In this document: piece by piece, positions 1 through 8,624 of the stretch
How positions within the stretch are numbered: the stretch's first letter is position 1
Layout: every line of letters begins with the position of its first letter
Assembly (NCBI GenBank): GCA_019751575.1
Contig: JAIENF010000501.1
Location: forward strand, 1-12,026
Source: Burkholderiales bacterium
Lineage (GTDB): Bacteria; Pseudomonadota; Gammaproteobacteria; Burkholderiales; CAIKXV01
DNA: 12,026 nt
Direction: 5' to 3'
Translations under genes and position numbers: made by a program
Notes under the pieces: model-generated
What the model saw: the letters and a program-made list of their open reading frames with translations, nothing else
The model's database searches: none
What the model was told of the DNA's origin: nothing

Positions 1-11
1 TGCACCCCTTA

Positions 12-33
12 TGTTGAATTCGCTGCGTCAACA
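12..33. repeat. Palindromic motif near left window end
   Basis: TGTTGA (12-17) and TCAACA (28-33) are perfect 6-bp inverted arms around a 10-bp centre. The motif lies just beyond the 3' end of merR, outside any supported gene. A related copy lies near the right window end (11996-12017) in inverted orientation. When that copy is reverse-complemented the two share GTTG, ATTCGC and GTCAACA blocks with one small gap. It could be a recombinase core site, an element end or a simple protein-binding site. The similarity is seen in the sequence; the role is inferred. Confidence 0.4.
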
Positions 34-62
34 ATCGTCCAACACGCGGCGTTTCACTTGTT

Positions 63-470
63 TCACTGCCTCTGCAGGGTGGTTATCAACGGGCACGACA
101 ACTTGCCCCGCATCGAGCAGCAGTCGCGGACGAGGACGGCCAGCGCCGACTCGATCCGGCGCAGGTCTTTCAGCTTCTTGCGCACATCGCCGAGCTTTGC
201 TTCGGCGAGCTGTCTCGCCTCGTCACAGTGCGTGCCGTCGTCCAGTTTCAGCAAGCCCGCAACCTCGTCGAGGCTGAAGCCAAGGCGCTGTGCGGCCTTC
301 ACGAACCGCACCCGCGCCACGTCCTTCGCCTCATAGCGCCGAATGCGGCCGTAGGGCTTGTCCGGCTCGGGTAGCAGCGCGCGGCGCTGGTAGAAGCGCA
401 CGGTCTCCACGTTGACCCCGGCCGCCTTGGCGACGGCCCCGATCGTCAGTCCCTGCTGATCGCTGTCCAT
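63..470 (-). CDS. merR: Mercuric resistance regulator MerR
   Basis: This 135-residue Hg(II)-sensing transcription factor represses the mer promoter without mercury and, with Hg(II) bound, untwists it to allow transcription. An N-terminal winged-helix DNA-binding domain (about residues 8-55, [22 protein letters not shown]) is followed by a long dimerisation helix and a C-terminal metal-binding loop. Cys82 (in DGTHC), Cys117 and Cys126 match the three Hg-ligand cysteines of Tn501 MerR in position; Cys118 is an extra neighbour. I chose the ATG at 470 because the frame further upstream runs through the mer operator, and this start gives the family's usual N-terminus. It is transcribed divergently from merT and should be autoregulated through the shared operator. 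Confidence 0.96.
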   Translation of the reverse strand: MDSDQQGLTIGAVAKAAGVNVETVRFYQRRALLPEPDKPYGRIRRYEAKDVARVRFVKAAQRLGFSLDEVAGLLKLDDGTHCDEARQLAEAKLGDVRKKLKDLRRIESALAVLVRDCCSMRGKLSCPLITTLQRQ

Positions 471-475
471 CCCGC

Positions 476-506
476 TTGACTCCGTACATGAGTACGGAAA
501 TAAGCT
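476..506 (+). promoter_or_regulatory. mer operator/promoter (PmerT) with MerR dyad
   Basis: The -35 element TTGACT (476-481) and -10 element TAAGCT (501-506) are separated by 19 bp, the overlong spacing typical of MerR-activated promoters. Inside the spacer is a perfect dyad, TCCGTAC (481-487) and GTACGGA (492-498) with centre ATGA. This is almost identical to my recollection of the Tn501/Tn21 operator. It controls merTPCA to the right and merR to the left. Confidence 0.95.
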
Positions 507-542
507 TACGCCATCGTGTCCCCGACACACCGAGGAAAGTGC

Positions 543-893
543 ATGACGGAATCGCAGACCGGGCGTGGTGCGCTCTTCGCCGGCGGACTGGCCGCGTTCC
601 TCGCGTCAACCTGCTGCCTGGGCCCGCTCGTGCTGGTGGCCCTGGGCTTCAGCGGCGCGTGGATCGGCAACCTAACGGCGCTGGAGCCCTATCGCCCGTT
701 CTTCATCGGCGCTGCGCTTGTCGCCATGTATTTCGCGTGGCGTCGCATCTATCGACCGGTGCAGCAGTGCAAGCCGGGCGAGGTGTGCGCGATCCCCCAG
801 GTGCGGTCCACCTACAAGGCCGTCTTCTGGTTCGTGGCCGTGCTGGTGCTGATCGCGCTGGCCTTCCCCTATGTCCTTCCGCTGTTCTACTGA
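543..893 (+). CDS. merT: Mercuric ion transporter MerT
   Basis: This inner-membrane protein takes Hg(II) from periplasmic MerP and passes it to cytoplasmic MerA. It has 116 residues, the same length as Tn501 MerT, with three predicted hydrophobic segments (about 11-35, 46-66 and 93-114). The Cys24-Cys25 pair in the first membrane helix (STCCLGP) and Cys76/Cys82 in the cytoplasmic loop (CKPGEVC) are all in the family positions. The ATG at 543 is chosen over in-frame upstream starts because GAGGAAAG (532-539) sits just before it and the resulting N-terminus matches the family. It is the first gene of the mer operon, and merP begins 13 bp after its stop. Confidence 0.96.
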   Translation: MTESQTGRGALFAGGLAAFLASTCCLGPLVLVALGFSGAWIGNLTALEPYRPFFIGAALVAMYFAWRRIYRPVQQCKPGEVCAIPQVRSTYKAVFWFVAVLVLIALAFPYVLPLFY

Positions 894-906
894 CCAGGAG
901 TGCTCC

Positions 907-1185
907 ATGAAGAAGCTGATCTTGATCGCGGCCCTCGCCATGTCCGGCGCGGCCGGTGTCCAGGCAGCGCCGCAGACCGTGACGCTGGACGTGCCGGGCA
1001 TGACCTGCGCGGCGTGTCCGATCACGGTGAAGAAGGCGATCTCGAAGGTCGACGGCGTGAGCAAGGTCGACGTGAGCTACGAGAAGCGCCAGGCCATCGT
1101 GACCTTCGACGATGCCAAGGCCAACGTGCAGAAGCTGACCGCGGCGACCGAGAACGCGGGCTATCCGTCCACCGTCAAGCGCTGA
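907..1185 (+). CDS. merP: Periplasmic mercuric ion-binding protein MerP
   Basis: This 92-residue precursor is a periplasmic Hg(II) scavenger that hands mercury to MerT. Residues 1-20 form a Sec signal peptide (MKK, hydrophobic core, VQA cleavage site). The mature part is one HMA (heavy-metal-associated) fold with the metal-binding motif GMTCAAC (Cys34 and Cys37). The rest closely resembles MerP of Tn501 (KVDGVSKVDV, VTFDD and GYPS blocks). The ATG at 907 is selected because it begins the signal peptide and follows CAGGAG (895-900). It is transcribed together with merT and merC. Confidence 0.96.
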   Translation: MKKLILIAALAMSGAAGVQAAPQTVTLDVPGMTCAACPITVKKAISKVDGVSKVDVSYEKRQAIVTFDDAKANVQKLTAATENAGYPSTVKR

Positions 1186-1210
1186 AGCCGCAGCGATCGA
1201 GGAGGACAAT

Positions 1211-3341
<2,131 letters not shown>

Positions 3342-3401
3342 GCTCAGCGGGACTTGAACAAGGAACGTCGCGGAGCATCGCCACCTGCGGCAAAGCTCGT
3401 G

Positions 3402-3424
3402 AACGGTCGTCCCTGACAACCGTT
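3402..3424 (+). terminator. Hairpin downstream of merA, possible terminator or operator
   Basis: AACGGT-C-GTC (3402-3411) can pair with GAC-A-ACCGTT (3415-3424), giving nine base pairs with one internal mismatch and a 3-nt loop. No run of T follows, so it is not a standard intrinsic terminator. It may be a weak terminator, an RNA-stabilising hairpin at the end of mer mRNA, or an operator. Confidence 0.3.
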
Positions 3425-3452
3425 GAAGGCGCCGTCGGCCATGAGAGCCTGA

Positions 3453-3469
3453 TCGGAGATCAACTCCGA
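3453..3469 (+). promoter_or_regulatory. Small inverted repeat overlapping the SbcC-like gene's ribosome binding site
   Basis: TCGGAG (3453-3458) and CTCCGA (3464-3469) are perfect 6-bp arms with a 5-nt loop. The 3' arm overlaps the likely Shine-Dalgarno GAGG (3468-3471), six bases before the ATG at 3478. The hairpin could partly mask ribosome access or be a repressor site. The repeat is visible; its function is inference. Confidence 0.3.
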
Positions 3470-3477
3470 GGCATCCC

Positions 3478-5958
3478 ATGCAGCCGCTCCGACTCACCCT
3501 CAAAGGCTTCCGCGGCATCCGCGACGGCCTGGGCCGCGACGAAATCACCCTCGACCTCGAGCGCCTGGCGGACGGCGCCAACCTGATCGCCATCGTCGGC
3601 GCCAACGGCAGCGGCAAGTCGACGATCATGGACTGCCTCACGCCCTTCATGGGACTGCCAAGCCGGGTCGCGTTGGCCGGTGCGGGCGGCTTCTCCTACT
3701 ACGACCACGTCTACCTGCCCGAGAGCGTGAAGGACCTGACCTGGGCGCACGAGGGCCGATGCTATCGGTCGCAGATCGTCATCCGCCTCAACGGCCGCCG
3801 CCGCACCGAGGCGTTCCTGCACACGCTCGACGATGCCGGATGCTGGCGGCCGGTGCAACTCGATGACGGTATGCAGTCCGACGGCCGGGTGGAGACGTAC
3901 ACGCGCTGCGTCGAGAGCCTCTGCGGCAGTGCCGAGACGTTCTTCACCTCGGTGTTCGCCGCACAAGGCAAACGGCAGCTCAGCACCTATCGCAACGCTG
4001 AAATCAAGACGCTGCTGGCCGACCTGCTCGGGCAGGAGGAGATCCAGGAACTGGGCCAGAAGGCCGCAGAAATCGTCCGCCTGCTGAAAGCGGGACTGGC
4101 AACCCAGCGTCAGGAACTGGCCGGGCTCGACGCGGAGGATCAGCGCCTCGACGCGGTGCGCCGAAAACTCGACGGCGCCGACGATCGTGTGTCGGCGGCC
4201 GAGCGCGCGAAGACGGCGGCACAGGCCGCCCTGGAGGCCGCCCAGGCGCGGCACGCCCGCGTGGTGGTCGAACGCGAGCAGTCGCAGGCTACCGATGCCC
4301 GGCGGGCACAGCTCGTGGCCGAACGGCAAGCCGCGCTGGCAAGCGCGACTCAGGCGCTGCGCGCGCTCGATGCTCAGGAACAGGCCGAGCAGCAGCGGCT
4401 GGAACGCCTCGATCAGCGGGTCGCCAGCCGATTGCAGCAGGAACGACAGCGGCGGCGGGCCTTGGGCCAGTCCCGGCAGCGATGCCTGGTGGTGCTTGCC
4501 GAGGCCGGCGCGGTGCGGCACGCCGAAAGGCGCCTGCCGCTGGCGCAACGCGTGCAGACGCAGCGCAGTGCACGCACGCAGGCGTGCCGCGAGCAGGTTC
4601 ATCAGCTGACGCAGTGCCAGGGGGCGGTACGTCTTGCAGAGCAGCGCGTCGCCGGCATCGAACGGGACGCGGGTCGGGCCGTGCTGAAGGCCGAGGAACT
4701 GGCGCGCCGGTTCGGATTGACCGGCGAGGTGCCTTGCGCCGGCACGGACCTGCAGGGGCGTTGCAAGCTGCTGGGTGATGCGCGCGAGGCGCAGGCGCTG
4801 ATCCCGAACGCCCAGGCGCAGGTCGCTCGGCTGGCCGGCGAGAAGTCCGAGGCGAAACGGGAGCTCACCGACGCACGCCAGCGCTACGAGGCACTGGCCG
4901 GCGCGCCGCAGGCCCTGGCGCAGGCCGAGTTCCACGAGACCGTCGCACGCGAGCGGGTGAACCGCTTGTCCGTGATGTGCTCGAAGGCCCAGGCGTGCGC
5001 GCAGGCGCAGGCGACCTTGGTCGAGGTCGAGCGGGAGCTGCAGGCGCTGGGGCCCGAGGTGGGTGACGGTGCCGCCGCCGAGACCGCCGACGAGCGCGCG
5101 GAGCGCCAACAGATCGCCGCAGCGCGAGCGGCGATCGGGCAACAACGGGATCTTCAGACCACGCACTCCGGCGCGGCGCTGGCGCGCCTGGATCAAGCGC
5201 TCGGGTCGCTGCCTCCCGCCTTCGACGAGCAGCAGGTCGCGCAGGCTGCGCGGGCACTGGGCGCCGCGCGGGAAGCGCTCGCCGCAGCCGAGCAGTCGAT
5301 GCTCACGGCGGTGCGCGAGGCGCAGACGCTCGACGAGGTCGCCAAGCAAGAGGGCGTGCTGGATGAACGTCGCGAACGCCTGCGCGCGCATTGCGCCCGC
5401 GTCGAGGATGAACTGGGCAACTGGAGCCTCTTCGCGCGCTGCATGAGCAACGACGGGCTGATCGCGCTGGCGATCGACGACGCGGGGCCTGCGCTGTCGG
5501 CACTGGGGAACGACCTGCTGCTGGCCTGCTACGGACCGCGCTTCACGGTGTCCATCCACACCTTGCTGGAAACGTCCAAGGGCGAGCAGAAGGAGGGCTT
5601 CGACATCGTCGTGCACGACGGCGACACCGGCGACAGCAAGAGCGTCAGCATGATGAGCGGCGGCGAGCGGACCTTGGTGGAGCTGTGCCTGACCCGGGCG
5701 ATCGCGTTGTACCTTGCCCGCAACACCGGGCGCCGCTACACGACGCTGTTCACCGACGAAGCAGACGGCGCACTGGATCCGCAGCGCAAACGCATGTTCA
5801 TGGCGATGAAGCGGGAAGTGCTGCGCCTGGGCGGCTACGAGCGCGAGTTCTTCATCTCGCAGACCCCCGAGCTGACGGCGATGGCGGACGCCGTGATCGA
5901 CATCGACGCGCTGAGGGCGGACGGGTGCGATGCGGATCGGTGCGTGTCGCTGGCGTAG
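3478..5958 (+). CDS. SbcC/Rad50-like ABC ATPase with coiled coils
   Basis: This 826-residue protein is a Rad50/SbcC/SMC-type ATPase. The N-terminal half-domain has Walker A GANGSGKST (41-49) and a Q-loop glutamine near residue 163 (FFTSVFAAQGK). Residues about 190-640 are Ala/Arg/Glu/Gln-rich coiled coil, interrupted by a hook candidate with Cys420 and Cys429 (PCAGTDLQGRC) in place of the usual Cys-x2-Cys zinc hook. The C-terminal half has the ABC signature MSGGERTL (726-733), Walker B TTLFTDEADGALD (755-767) and a degenerate H-loop (ISQTPE), where Gln replaces the usual His. It is shorter than E. coli SbcC (about 1050 residues). Such proteins act in DNA end processing, usually with an SbcD/Mre11 nuclease, but none is encoded here. 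GAGG precedes the ATG. It runs in the mer direction and converges with the next gene. Confidence 0.88.
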   Translation: MQPLRLTLKGFRGIRDGLGRDEITLDLERLADGANLIAIVGANGSGKSTIMDCLTPFMGLPSRVALAGAGGFSYYDHVYLPESVKDLTWAHEGRCYRSQIVIRLNGRRRTEAFLHTLDDAGCWRPVQLDDGMQSDGRVETYTRCVESLCGSAETFFTSVFAAQGKRQLSTYRNAEIKTLLADLLGQEEIQELGQKAAEIVRLLKAGLATQRQELAGLDAEDQRLDAVRRKLDGADDRVSAAERAKTAAQAALEAAQARHARVVVEREQSQATDARRAQLVAERQAALASATQALRALDAQEQAEQQRLERLDQRVASRLQQERQRRRALGQSRQRCLVVLAEAGAVRHAERRLPLAQRVQTQRSARTQACREQVHQLTQCQGAVRLAEQRVAGIERDAGRAVLKAEELARRFGLTGEVPCAGTDLQGRCKLLGDAREAQALIPNAQAQVARLAGEKSEAKRELTDARQRYEALAGAPQALAQAEFHETVARERVNRLSVMCSKAQACAQAQATLVEVERELQALGPEVGDGAAAETADERAERQQIAAARAAIGQQRDLQTTHSGAALARLDQALGSLPPAFDEQQVAQAARALGAAREALAAAEQSMLTAVREAQTLDEVAKQEGVLDERRERLRAHCARVEDELGNWSLFARCMSNDGLIALAIDDAGPALSALGNDLLLACYGPRFTVSIHTLLETSKGEQKEGFDIVVHDGDTGDSKSVSMMSGGERTLVELCLTRAIALYLARNTGRRYTTLFTDEADGALDPQRKRMFMAMKREVLRLGGYEREFFISQTPELTAMADAVIDIDALRADGCDADRCVSLA

Positions 5959-5959
5959 C

Positions 5960-5981
5960 CGATGGCGTCGCAGCGGCATCG
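5960..5981. terminator. Possible shared hairpin between convergent genes
   Basis: CGATG-G-CG (5960-5967) and CG-G-CATCG (5974-5981) form an imperfect stem (seven pairs, one G-G mismatch) around a 6-nt loop. It lies exactly in the 24-bp gap between the stops of the SbcC-like gene and the minus-strand small gene, where a bidirectional terminator would be expected. There is no T tract on either side, so the call is weak. Confidence 0.25.
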
Positions 5982-5982
5982 A

Positions 5983-6216
5983 TCACTGCGGCCCGGGCCC
6001 TGGCGTGCGCAGACGCGCTGCGCCGGCGTGCCCACCGACGCTCCACAGGTAGGCATGATCGAGAATCGGTTCGCATCCCGGATCGCTTCGGGCGAGTCGT
6101 TCCAGGGCACACAGCAGTTGGTCGGCTACGCCACGGTGCCCATCGATCACGGCCAGCTTGAAGAGCCGCAACAGTCCTCGCGCGAGCACGAGGTTCGATC
6201 CGAGGTCGCAGTTCAT
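5983..6216 (-). CDS. Small protein of unknown function behind a MerR-type promoter
   Basis: I do not recognise this 77-residue protein. The first 60 residues look like real protein, with an amphipathic helical stretch (LVLARGLLRLFKLAVI), an acidic/His segment (DGHRGVADQLL) and PGCEPILDHAYLW. The tail is Pro/Gly/Arg-rich. It has three Cys (3, 36, 48) and several His, so metal binding is possible but unproven. No signal peptide or clear membrane helix is seen. The ATG at 6216 is chosen over an in-frame ATG at 6249 because GGAGG lies six to seven bases before it. It sits below a 19-bp-spacer MerR-family promoter, which suggests metal-responsive expression, and ends 24 bp from the convergent SbcC-like gene. 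Confidence 0.6.
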   Translation of the reverse strand: MNCDLGSNLVLARGLLRLFKLAVIDGHRGVADQLLCALERLARSDPGCEPILDHAYLWSVGGHAGAARLRTPGPGPQ

Positions 6217-6256
6217 CGCAGACCTCCATACGGGACACCACTGCCCCATTGCTTGC

Positions 6257-6287
6257 AGCGTAGACCTTGTCCCCGTGTCAAGGTCAA
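6257..6287 (-). promoter_or_regulatory. MerR-family-type metal-responsive promoter
   Basis: On the minus strand TTGACC (6287-6282) and TACGCT (6262-6257) are separated by exactly 19 bp. A perfect 7-bp dyad, GACCTTG (6285-6279) and CAAGGTC (6269-6263), fills the spacer. This is the architecture of CueR/HmrR/PbrR/CadR-type promoters and differs in sequence from the mer operator at 476-506, so MerR is unlikely to be its regulator. It points leftward to the small gene at 6216. Its -35 region overlaps the stop codon of the TnpC-like gene. No cognate regulator gene is seen in the window. Confidence 0.7.
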
Positions 6288-6727
6288 CTCCGGTTCCCGG
6301 GTGAGCGCTGCAATGGGATCACCTGGGGCCTGTGGATCCGGCGCAGGTCGGCCAACTCCCGATCGCGCCGCTCGAGCTGCAGCCGCGTCTCTTGCCAAGC
6401 CGCGAAGTAGTGGTCGACCAGCGCGGCCAGCTTGGCGAGGTGTTCGCGCAGTTCGCGATTCTCCCGGCGCAACTGGGCGGCGACGCGCTTCGCAGCCTCG
6501 GGCCGATCGCGGTGGCGGCTCTGGGCGTCGTGCAGCGCCAGCAGCACGTCGCGGTGGTACCGGTAAAGCGCGTTGCGCGAGATGCCGGCCGACTCACAAA
6601 GCGCCTTGGCGGTCAGCTCGCGCGGCGACAGGCCGGCGCCGTGCTGGCGAACCATCTCCGCCAGGGCGTCATGCAGGCGCTGGGCAGCAGGCGGTTCTGC
6701 GGAGCTGACGGGCGTCTTCCTAGGCAT
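6284..6727 (-). CDS. TnpC-like small transposition protein (Tn554 family)
   Basis: This 147-residue protein resembles TnpC of Tn554-type elements, an accessory protein that influences recombination frequency and orientation in Tn554. A helix-turn-helix-like segment lies at about 38-69 (LTAKALCESAGISRNALYRY). It is followed by an Arg/Glu-rich coiled coil (about 78-130, RRENRELREHLAKL). The ATG at 6727 is supported by GAGGAG seven bases upstream and overlaps the end of the third recombinase gene by 8 bp, implying translational coupling. Upstream in-frame codons back to 6775 lie inside the recombinase gene and are not needed. A DNA-binding adapter for the recombinases is the likely role; the family assignment comes from layout and architecture rather than close identity. 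Confidence 0.72.
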   Translation of the reverse strand: MPRKTPVSSAEPPAAQRLHDALAEMVRQHGAGLSPRELTAKALCESAGISRNALYRYHRDVLLALHDAQSRHRDRPEAAKRVAAQLRRENRELREHLAKLAALVDHYFAAWQETRLQLERRDRELADLRRIHRPQVIPLQRSPGNRS

Positions 6728-8615
6728 GATCAGTCTCCTCGGCTGTGTCCGAGCCGAGCGCGCGCAGCAGGCCACGGGCCTCGTTCATGCGCGCGCGGAC
6801 GATGCGCAACGTCTGCAGCGGCAGGGCGGGTTCGTTGAGAAGCCTCTCGCTGCGTCGCACCTGTTCGAGCCAGTACGGCCGGTGCTGCGCCGAGACGACG
6901 AAGTTCTGGCAGCGCGCGCAGGTCGAGGGCTCGCGCCGGGCTGGATTGGGCCCGGTCGCGTTGCCGAGGCAGGCGCTGTGTTCCTCGCGGTAGACGCAGT
7001 AGCCCCAGTCGCACACGCCGAGCACCAAGCCGGCGTCGACGAGCAAGCGGGCGTAGCTCCTGAGGTCCTGCTTCATGCGGCTGCCCCGAAAGCGCGGGCG
7101 CTTGGCGACGATCTCGGCGCCCGCGCGCCCGCCGAGCCCGGGCGCCGCCAGCATGTGCTCCCACGCGGCGACGGACTGGTTGAGGATCTCGGCGTCGATC
7201 TCCTGGTTGAGCCGATAGTCGCTGCCGACGTAACCGTGGTCGGTCTGCGCGCGCTCGCGGTGGCCAAGATGCTGAGCCAGCGCGAAGAGGCAGCTGCGGT
7301 CGCGCAGCGCGGCAAACCTGGCGAAGGTCTTGCGCCCCTGATGCGTCGTCAGCCTCCAGGGCTTGTCGAGGTGCGACAGGCCGAGCGCGGCGCCGAAGCG
7401 CCGCAGCAGATGGCTGACGCGCGGGGCCGACGCGATCTCCAGCAGTTCGGGCTGCACCTCGTGCCACTCCCACGCGCCGTTGCCACGGCGCCGGCGCAGC
7501 CACAGTTCCGGGCGAGCCGTGAGGGCGCGATGCGGCTCGGACAGCGCCTCGAGCACCGAGATCGCCTGGACGGCCACGGGCGGTGCGACCCATTCATGGG
7601 GACAGCCATCGTAGCCGGGCTGGCGCTTGAAGATGCTGCCGACGATCACGCTCACGGGTGCGCCGGCCGCATCGCCGACCAGCCGCCGCACGCAGCCGGC
7701 ATGAAGGTGGAGGATCTCGCTGACACGCGGACCGACCATGTAGGAGAGGACCACGAAGCACGCCGCGTAGAGCATGTCGATGCGCCGCACGAGTTCGGAC
7801 ACCGACGTCACCGGCCGCTCGACGCCCGACGTACCCTCGCGTGCCCGACGCAGCGCCCTCGTTGCCCGGCCGACAGGTGCTGAGCTGTGGGGCGGCGCGG
7901 CTGCGCTCGCCATCACGCGCCGATAGGTCTCTCGGGCTTGCAGGACATGCGCCGCGTCGTGCGTCACGATCTTGACGGCGGCCTGCAGCAACACCACCGA
8001 GACAGTGTCCGGCGTGTACGGCCACGGCCGGCGCAGTCCTTCCCGGGCGCCAGCGGCTTCGTGATGGTTGCTCCCCGGGAACGGGTCGAACGAAAGACCG
8101 TCGCCGAGTTCGGCGCGACAGCGGTAGAGGTAGTTGAACAAGGCGAGGTGCCGCTGCACCGTTGAGGCGGCGCGTGTCGAGTGCCTGGACGTCGGAGACA
8201 CCGACAGCCGGTGCTGGAACTGCAGCAGCGCCGGCCGATCGAGGTCGGCAAAGCGCCTGAGGCCTTCCAGGTCCATCCAGCGCACCAGCAGGCGCAGCGT
8301 GTGGAAGAAGTTCAGGACGGAACTCGGCCGCAGCGGCAGTCCCGTGTACAGCGAGCGGCCGCGTATGAGGGCGATCAGCCGCTTGCTGGTTTGCAGCAGC
8401 GGGGCATGGCGCGCGTCGGTGAAACTGCAGCCATCCTCGACCGAAAAGTCCCAGTGCAGGCGCACGGGCAGCCTCTCTTCGAGCGCATTGGTGGGCGCAA
8501 GGATCCAGGTCGAATCCTCCCAGCGCGAGTTCTTCAGGAACCATGGGCGATCGTCAGAGGTGCCGAGCGTAGTGCCGGCCGAAGTTCTCAGCGCGCTGGA
8601 TCGCCGTGGTTGCAT
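6720..8615 (-). CDS. Tyrosine recombinase 3 of the trio (TnpB/TnpA-like, large)
   Basis: This 631-residue site-specific recombinase should cut and rejoin DNA through a 3'-phosphotyrosine link. A SAM-like N-terminal core-binding region is followed by a catalytic domain (about 275-470). The domain has ArgI at 297 (GPRVSEIL), a candidate Lys330, His425-x-x-Arg428 (THQGRKTF), His452 (LGHRE) and Tyr462 (GYVGSD), so the active site looks complete. The C-terminal region (about 520-631) holds a cysteine cluster, Cys535, 540, 549, 566 and 569, likely a zinc-binding extension as in large Tn554-type recombinases. The ATG at 8615 lies 9 bp after the preceding gene's stop, with GAGG seven bases upstream. 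The downstream TnpC-like gene overlaps its end. Confidence 0.88.
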   Translation of the reverse strand: MQPRRSSALRTSAGTTLGTSDDRPWFLKNSRWEDSTWILAPTNALEERLPVRLHWDFSVEDGCSFTDARHAPLLQTSKRLIALIRGRSLYTGLPLRPSSVLNFFHTLRLLVRWMDLEGLRRFADLDRPALLQFQHRLSVSPTSRHSTRAASTVQRHLALFNYLYRCRAELGDGLSFDPFPGSNHHEAAGAREGLRRPWPYTPDTVSVVLLQAAVKIVTHDAAHVLQARETYRRVMASAAAPPHSSAPVGRATRALRRAREGTSGVERPVTSVSELVRRIDMLYAACFVVLSYMVGPRVSEILHLHAGCVRRLVGDAAGAPVSVIVGSIFKRQPGYDGCPHEWVAPPVAVQAISVLEALSEPHRALTARPELWLRRRRGNGAWEWHEVQPELLEIASAPRVSHLLRRFGAALGLSHLDKPWRLTTHQGRKTFARFAALRDRSCLFALAQHLGHRERAQTDHGYVGSDYRLNQEIDAEILNQSVAAWEHMLAAPGLGGRAGAEIVAKRPRFRGSRMKQDLRSYARLLVDAGLVLGVCDWGYCVYREEHSACLGNATGPNPARREPSTCARCQNFVVSAQHRPYWLEQVRRSERLLNEPALPLQTLRIVRARMNEARGLLRALGSDTAEETDHA

Positions 8616-8624
8616 GGCGCGACC

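Larger units (their letters stand above)
3342..3477 (+). other. Spacer between merA and the SbcC-like gene, with inverted repeats
   Basis: This 136-bp gap replaces the merD/merE genes found after merA in many transposons; I see no remnant of either. Two inverted repeats are present: 3402-3424 (possible operon-end hairpin) and 3453-3469 (next to the ribosome binding site of the following gene). No convincing sigma70 promoter is visible, so the downstream gene may be read partly from the mer promoter. Confidence 0.5.

Noticed and set aside
3460..5979. A long open frame on the minus strand opposite the SbcC-like gene
   Set aside because: It is an antisense shadow in GC-rich DNA. Its His/Arg/Leu-rich translation has no recognisable motif, while the plus strand shows a complete set of ABC ATPase motifs.
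5852..6241. Alternative minus-strand frame starting at 6241 over the small unknown gene
   Set aside because: It has no ribosome binding site as good as the GGAGG before 6216, overlaps the end of the SbcC-like gene by more than 100 bp, and is Arg/Pro/Ala-rich without protein-like pattern.
6561..6571. An 11-bp exact copy of CGGTAAAGCGC from the inverted repeat at 11570-11580, in direct orientation
   Set aside because: It lies inside the TnpC-like coding region and lacks the opposite arm. A match of this length in GC-rich DNA can be chance.
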